From positions 340,617 to 404,616 of the forward strand of contig NZ_HE997183.1 in NCBI RefSeq assembly GCF_000312445.1: 64,000 nucleotides of DNA, in the 5' to 3' direction. The notes below the pieces were generated by a model. That model was not told the origin of the DNA and ran no database searches. It saw only the letters and a program-made list of their open reading frames with translations. The position numbers and the translations under genes are program-made. Origin of the DNA: Phocaeicola abscessus CCUG 55929 (lineage in GTDB: Bacteria; Bacteroidota; Bacteroidia; Bacteroidales; Bacteroidaceae). How positions within the stretch are numbered: the stretch's first letter is position 1; each line of letters begins with the position of its first letter. Below are positions 61,469 to 64,000 of the stretch, one piece after another.

Positions 61469-62947
61469 CTACTCTTTATACGTCACGTCGATTCCTTTCG
61501 CTTCTCGCATTTCCTTTGCGACGGCATGCCGGTCGATCTTCACTTTGTCCGTGACAAATTCCGGGATGTTGTAGGAGAACAGGAGGTCGTTGTAATATTT
61601 CTTCGGATTCTTTTGCGGCAGCATGAAAGGTTTGTGCGCCTTGCCGTCCGCATCGATATACGTGAAGAAAAGACGGGTGTAAAGTCCGTCTACCCGACGG
61701 CTGCTGAAAACCAGCCAACGGCCGTTACGGCTCCAGGAATGATAACTGTCCACATCCTCGCTGTTGGCCTCGTCCAACGGGTAAGCCCGGCCGTTGGTCA
61801 AATCGATCATATATAAATCAGCCTCCTTGTGCCAGATCGAAAAATTCCCGAAATGATGACGGGTGAAAGCCAGATACTTCCCGTCCGGCGAAATACGTGG
61901 GAAGGAGACGCTCATCGAATCGCATGCCGCATGATAAACCGTATCGATCTTCGTGCCGAACGTTCCGGAAGCAGCATCGAAATCGATCCGACAAAGATTG
62001 TAGTGCACCTCCTTGTAACGGTTCGGCATCGGAGCTACGGCGCGGGCCCTGCAAAAATAAAGACTTTTTCCGTCGGGCGAAAAGGTGGGGAATGTCTCGA
62101 AGGCATCCTTATCCATCAACAGCGGAGAAGAAATGATCTGATGCGTCCTCACGTCATAGACCACCACATCCGAAGCCGAATCGAACACCTCGATACGGTT
62201 GATGTGATTCGAAAAGAACGACTGAGCGGTCTTATTCGTCGAAAAGGCGATGTAATCGCCCTCAGGATGCCAATAAGGATATACCAAGGAAGAGATCGTC
62301 CGTTCCGTCTTGGTGTTGAGCTTTTCGATCTTGCCCCGATCGATATGAACCGTTCCGCCGTACTTGGAGCGCATGTGGAACACCATCCGATCGGGATGCT
62401 GCATCCGGAAAGCATGGCAATTCACGCAGTTGAAATCGGTCAGCTTGTTCTCGTAAATCGGACTTTGACGGTATGTTTCCACATCCCGCTGGTAAATTCC
62501 CATCTTATTCCACAGGCCATATCCGGGCGGAATCAGCCGGTAAGCGACATACTTATCCGCTTTATCCGCCGCCACCCTCATCGTAAAAGGCTTGAAAGCA
62601 CACCAGGCTCCCTCGATTTTTTTACAAACCGTCAACCGAATCGAATCGCCCTGCCGCTGCTCCAACAACTTCTTCCATTTCCTTTGGGGAATGACGAAAC
62701 AATCGTCGTCGCCTTTCACGACGATACGCGTCGGCCCTCCTTCGATCCGCAGCGCCGTCTCGGAACCGCCCGCATTCAAAACCGAGAAATCGAGCGGCGC
62801 AATGTTCACGGGAATGGTTACCTCCTTGTAATCGGGGAAGATGGAGACTTCCTCGTCCAGATTCCTCGAGATATGTATCTCATTGCTGCAAGCAGGGGGC
62901 AATGTCAGACAAACGATACCGCATAGATAAAAGATAAGTCGTTTCAT
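61469..62947 (-). CDS. TolB/PD40-like lipoprotein with CxxCH motif
   Basis: 492 aa. A hydrophobic N-terminus with PPAC at residue 20 suggests a lipoprotein, though the lipobox is imperfect. Residues about 35-125 are a beta domain. CVNCH at 174-178 fits a covalent c-type haem site, and Met/His follow within 20 residues (RMQHPDRMVFHMR). The rest is a PD40/WD-like propeller (TFSPDGKSLYFCRA, RISPDGKYLAFTRHHFG). Possibly a periplasmic redox or envelope protein. It follows the truncated membrane gene after 1 base on the same strand. Confidence 0.8.
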   Translation of the reverse strand: MKRLIFYLCGIVCLTLPPACSNEIHISRNLDEEVSIFPDYKEVTIPVNIAPLDFSVLNAGGSETALRIEGGPTRIVVKGDDDCFVIPQRKWKKLLEQRQGDSIRLTVCKKIEGAWCAFKPFTMRVAADKADKYVAYRLIPPGYGLWNKMGIYQRDVETYRQSPIYENKLTDFNCVNCHAFRMQHPDRMVFHMRSKYGGTVHIDRGKIEKLNTKTERTISSLVYPYWHPEGDYIAFSTNKTAQSFFSNHINRIEVFDSASDVVVYDVRTHQIISSPLLMDKDAFETFPTFSPDGKSLYFCRARAVAPMPNRYKEVHYNLCRIDFDAASGTFGTKIDTVYHAACDSMSVSFPRISPDGKYLAFTRHHFGNFSIWHKEADLYMIDLTNGRAYPLDEANSEDVDSYHSWSRNGRWLVFSSRRVDGLYTRLFFTYIDADGKAHKPFMLPQKNPKKYYNDLLFSYNIPEFVTDKVKIDRHAVAKEMREAKGIDVTYKE

Positions 62948-62948
62948 A

Positions 62949-64000
62949 TTACCGTACCGGATTAAATAAGAAATAATACCAATAAGTCTTCCCGAAGCCG
63001 GCCTTCAATGCCGCCGGATTTCTTTTCGTCCGTTGAAAAGCGATGAATTGCCGTTTAAACTCGTCGTACCTCGTCAAGGTTTCTTCCGTCACACCGTGTT
63101 TCCTGCAAAAATCCATGTCATTTTCATTAAAGACGATCATCGCTTCCTGAAGAATCTGCGGAACGCTCTTCAATGCATCCGTTCCGTAGAACCGCTCTAC
63201 AAACCGATTCGCGCTTTCCCGGTCTCTCGACAAGAGCAGATGAGCTACCGCATAGTCTCTCGCGGCCATATCCTTCGGATTCGTCTCGAGGATATGCACC
63301 AAATCGGCATACACCCCATCCTGTAGGGAAAAGGCGTCCGTCGCCGGCAAATCTCTTCGTTTCATTCCCAGTTCGGGATCCTGTTCCACCGCCTCGTCGT
63401 CATAGAGGAAACGACGCATGCTCGTGGCCCATTTTCCATATCCCCACGTCCTTTCCAATACGGAGATGTATTTCTCGGCAACCGGATAGGCTCCGTAAAT
63501 CAGATTCGTCTTCACAAGCAACTTCAGCATGGCCGGACTGCCGTAGCGGACACCGATGGAAGAGTCGAAAGCCTTATCTTGCGCAGAGGCGATAATCCCC
63601 ATCCGGTAATAAATATCGCTCAGCAACACGGTTAATTCAGTGACCAATTCGGTCTTTTCTCCGCCGACCAACAACGTCTGCGGGTCTCTCGGCTGGAGAT
63701 CGAGCAAACGAGTCAACAATTTCCCTTCCTGCGATAAGGCTAAATTCACATAGTTCATGATCAGATAATTATTATTGCGAATCTTCTTCGACCGCAAGAG
63801 TGCATTCCACTGCTCCGTCGTCACATAATGCTGAAGTTCGACCATCGCATAAGTCTTATCTCCCGCGTCCATAGCAGCATAGCGACCGTACCCCCAACCC
63901 ACACCCAAGGATAAAACGACCGTACACACCATACGGGCGGCAGGCGTCTTTATCGAAACGTATCGAGCGAGAAAGAACAGCAGCATACAACCGACGGCAG
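62949..64000 (-). CDS. membrane protein with helical C-terminal domain, DUF6057-like (5' cut by window edge)
   Basis: At least 350 codons remain to the window edge; an ATG at 63984-63986 exists, but the frame stays open to the edge and the hydrophobic stretch continues (AVGCMLLFFLARYVS). Two transmembrane segments (about 1-15 and 20-38 from the ATG) precede a helical soluble part with TPR-like spacing. It resembles the C-terminal part of Bacteroidales DUF6057 proteins, which have several N-terminal helices. It is coupled to the TolB-like gene (1 base apart). Confidence 0.65.
   Translation of the reverse strand, partial: AVGCMLLFFLARYVSIKTPAARMVCTVVLSLGVGWGYGRYAAMDAGDKTYAMVELQHYVTTEQWNALLRSKKIRNNNYLIMNYVNLALSQEGKLLTRLLDLQPRDPQTLLVGGEKTELVTELTVLLSDIYYRMGIIASAQDKAFDSSIGVRYGSPAMLKLLVKTNLIYGAYPVAEKYISVLERTWGYGKWATSMRRFLYDDEAVEQDPELGMKRRDLPATDAFSLQDGVYADLVHILETNPKDMAARDYAVAHLLLSRDRESANRFVERFYGTDALKSVPQILQEAMIVFNENDMDFCRKHGVTEETLTRYDEFKRQFIAFQRTKRNPAALKAGFGKTYWYYFLFNPVR

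Overview
The window is chromosomal DNA of a Bacteroidota bacterium, order Bacteroidales. The evidence is a complete RseC-RnfBCDGEA operon, a MutS2 with Smr domain, an LptD-like protein, a fimbrillin-family lipoprotein, many Bacteroidetes-only families (DUF5686, DUF4922, DUF4738-like, DUF2582), and at least twenty promoters of the Bacteroidetes sigma type (TAnnTTTG at -7, sometimes TTTG about 18-20 bases upstream). The gene mix and moderate GC fit Tannerellaceae (Tannerella or Parabacteroides), but that is inference. It is mostly housekeeping and envelope DNA, with one insertion sequence and several short-repeat loci.

Layout. 0-5.1 kb (+): an efflux locus (MacA-like adaptor, MacB-type ATPase and permease) followed by a LytS-type histidine kinase and LytTR regulator. 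5.2-10.1 kb (-): pheT-yebC and dnaB. 10.2-12.4 kb: ispE (+) and galE (-). 12.5-18.2 kb (-): rseC-rnfBCDGEA, a ferredoxin:NAD+ ion-pumping complex. 18.3-18.9 kb: gene-free, with a degenerate minisatellite. 19-24.7 kb: cutC (+), then a transglutaminase-like lipoprotein, lepA and a small winged-helix gene (-). 24.9-25.05 kb: a five-unit 22-bp tandem repeat. 25.1-29.9 kb (-): an outer-membrane DUF5686 protein, rarA and a 2-hydroxyacid dehydrogenase. 30.08-30.33 kb: a promoter plus terminator with no gene between, a candidate small RNA. 30.4-34.8 kb (+): glnS, a TPR protein, a DedA protein and tpx.

35-40 kb: sugar-nucleotide and envelope genes (manC, rmlC, a family 2 glycosyltransferase, a membrane metallophosphoesterase, a dihydroorotate dehydrogenase-like protein) and tRNA-Ser(CGA). 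40.2-46.3 kb: mutS2, L-serine ammonia-lyase, a small lipoprotein and a TrpB2-type enzyme. 46.28-47.44 kb: an IS30-family element that landed on the trpB stop codon and is bracketed by a 14-bp direct repeat. tRNA-Glu(TTC) follows. 47.8-50.6 kb (-): a fimbrillin-type lipoprotein and, upstream, an unlisted 47-aa small gene. 51.4-56.3 kb: a membrane methyltransferase, ung, an lptD-like gene and an HD hydrolase. 56.4-61.1 kb (+): a multidomain glycosyltransferase/DUF4922 protein, a SpoIID-domain protein and a SIMPL-domain protein. 61.15-61.46 kb: a 41-bp tandem repeat with diverged relatives at 50.65 kb. The window ends with a TolB-like protein carrying a CxxCH motif and a truncated membrane protein (-).

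The least explained parts are the candidate ncRNA, the two-locus 41-bp repeat family, the small gene ahead of the fimbrillin, the GT/DUF4922-SpoIID pair, and the long target duplication of the IS element. Many start codons were moved downstream because the longest open frame began with TTG inside, or right next to, the -7 box.
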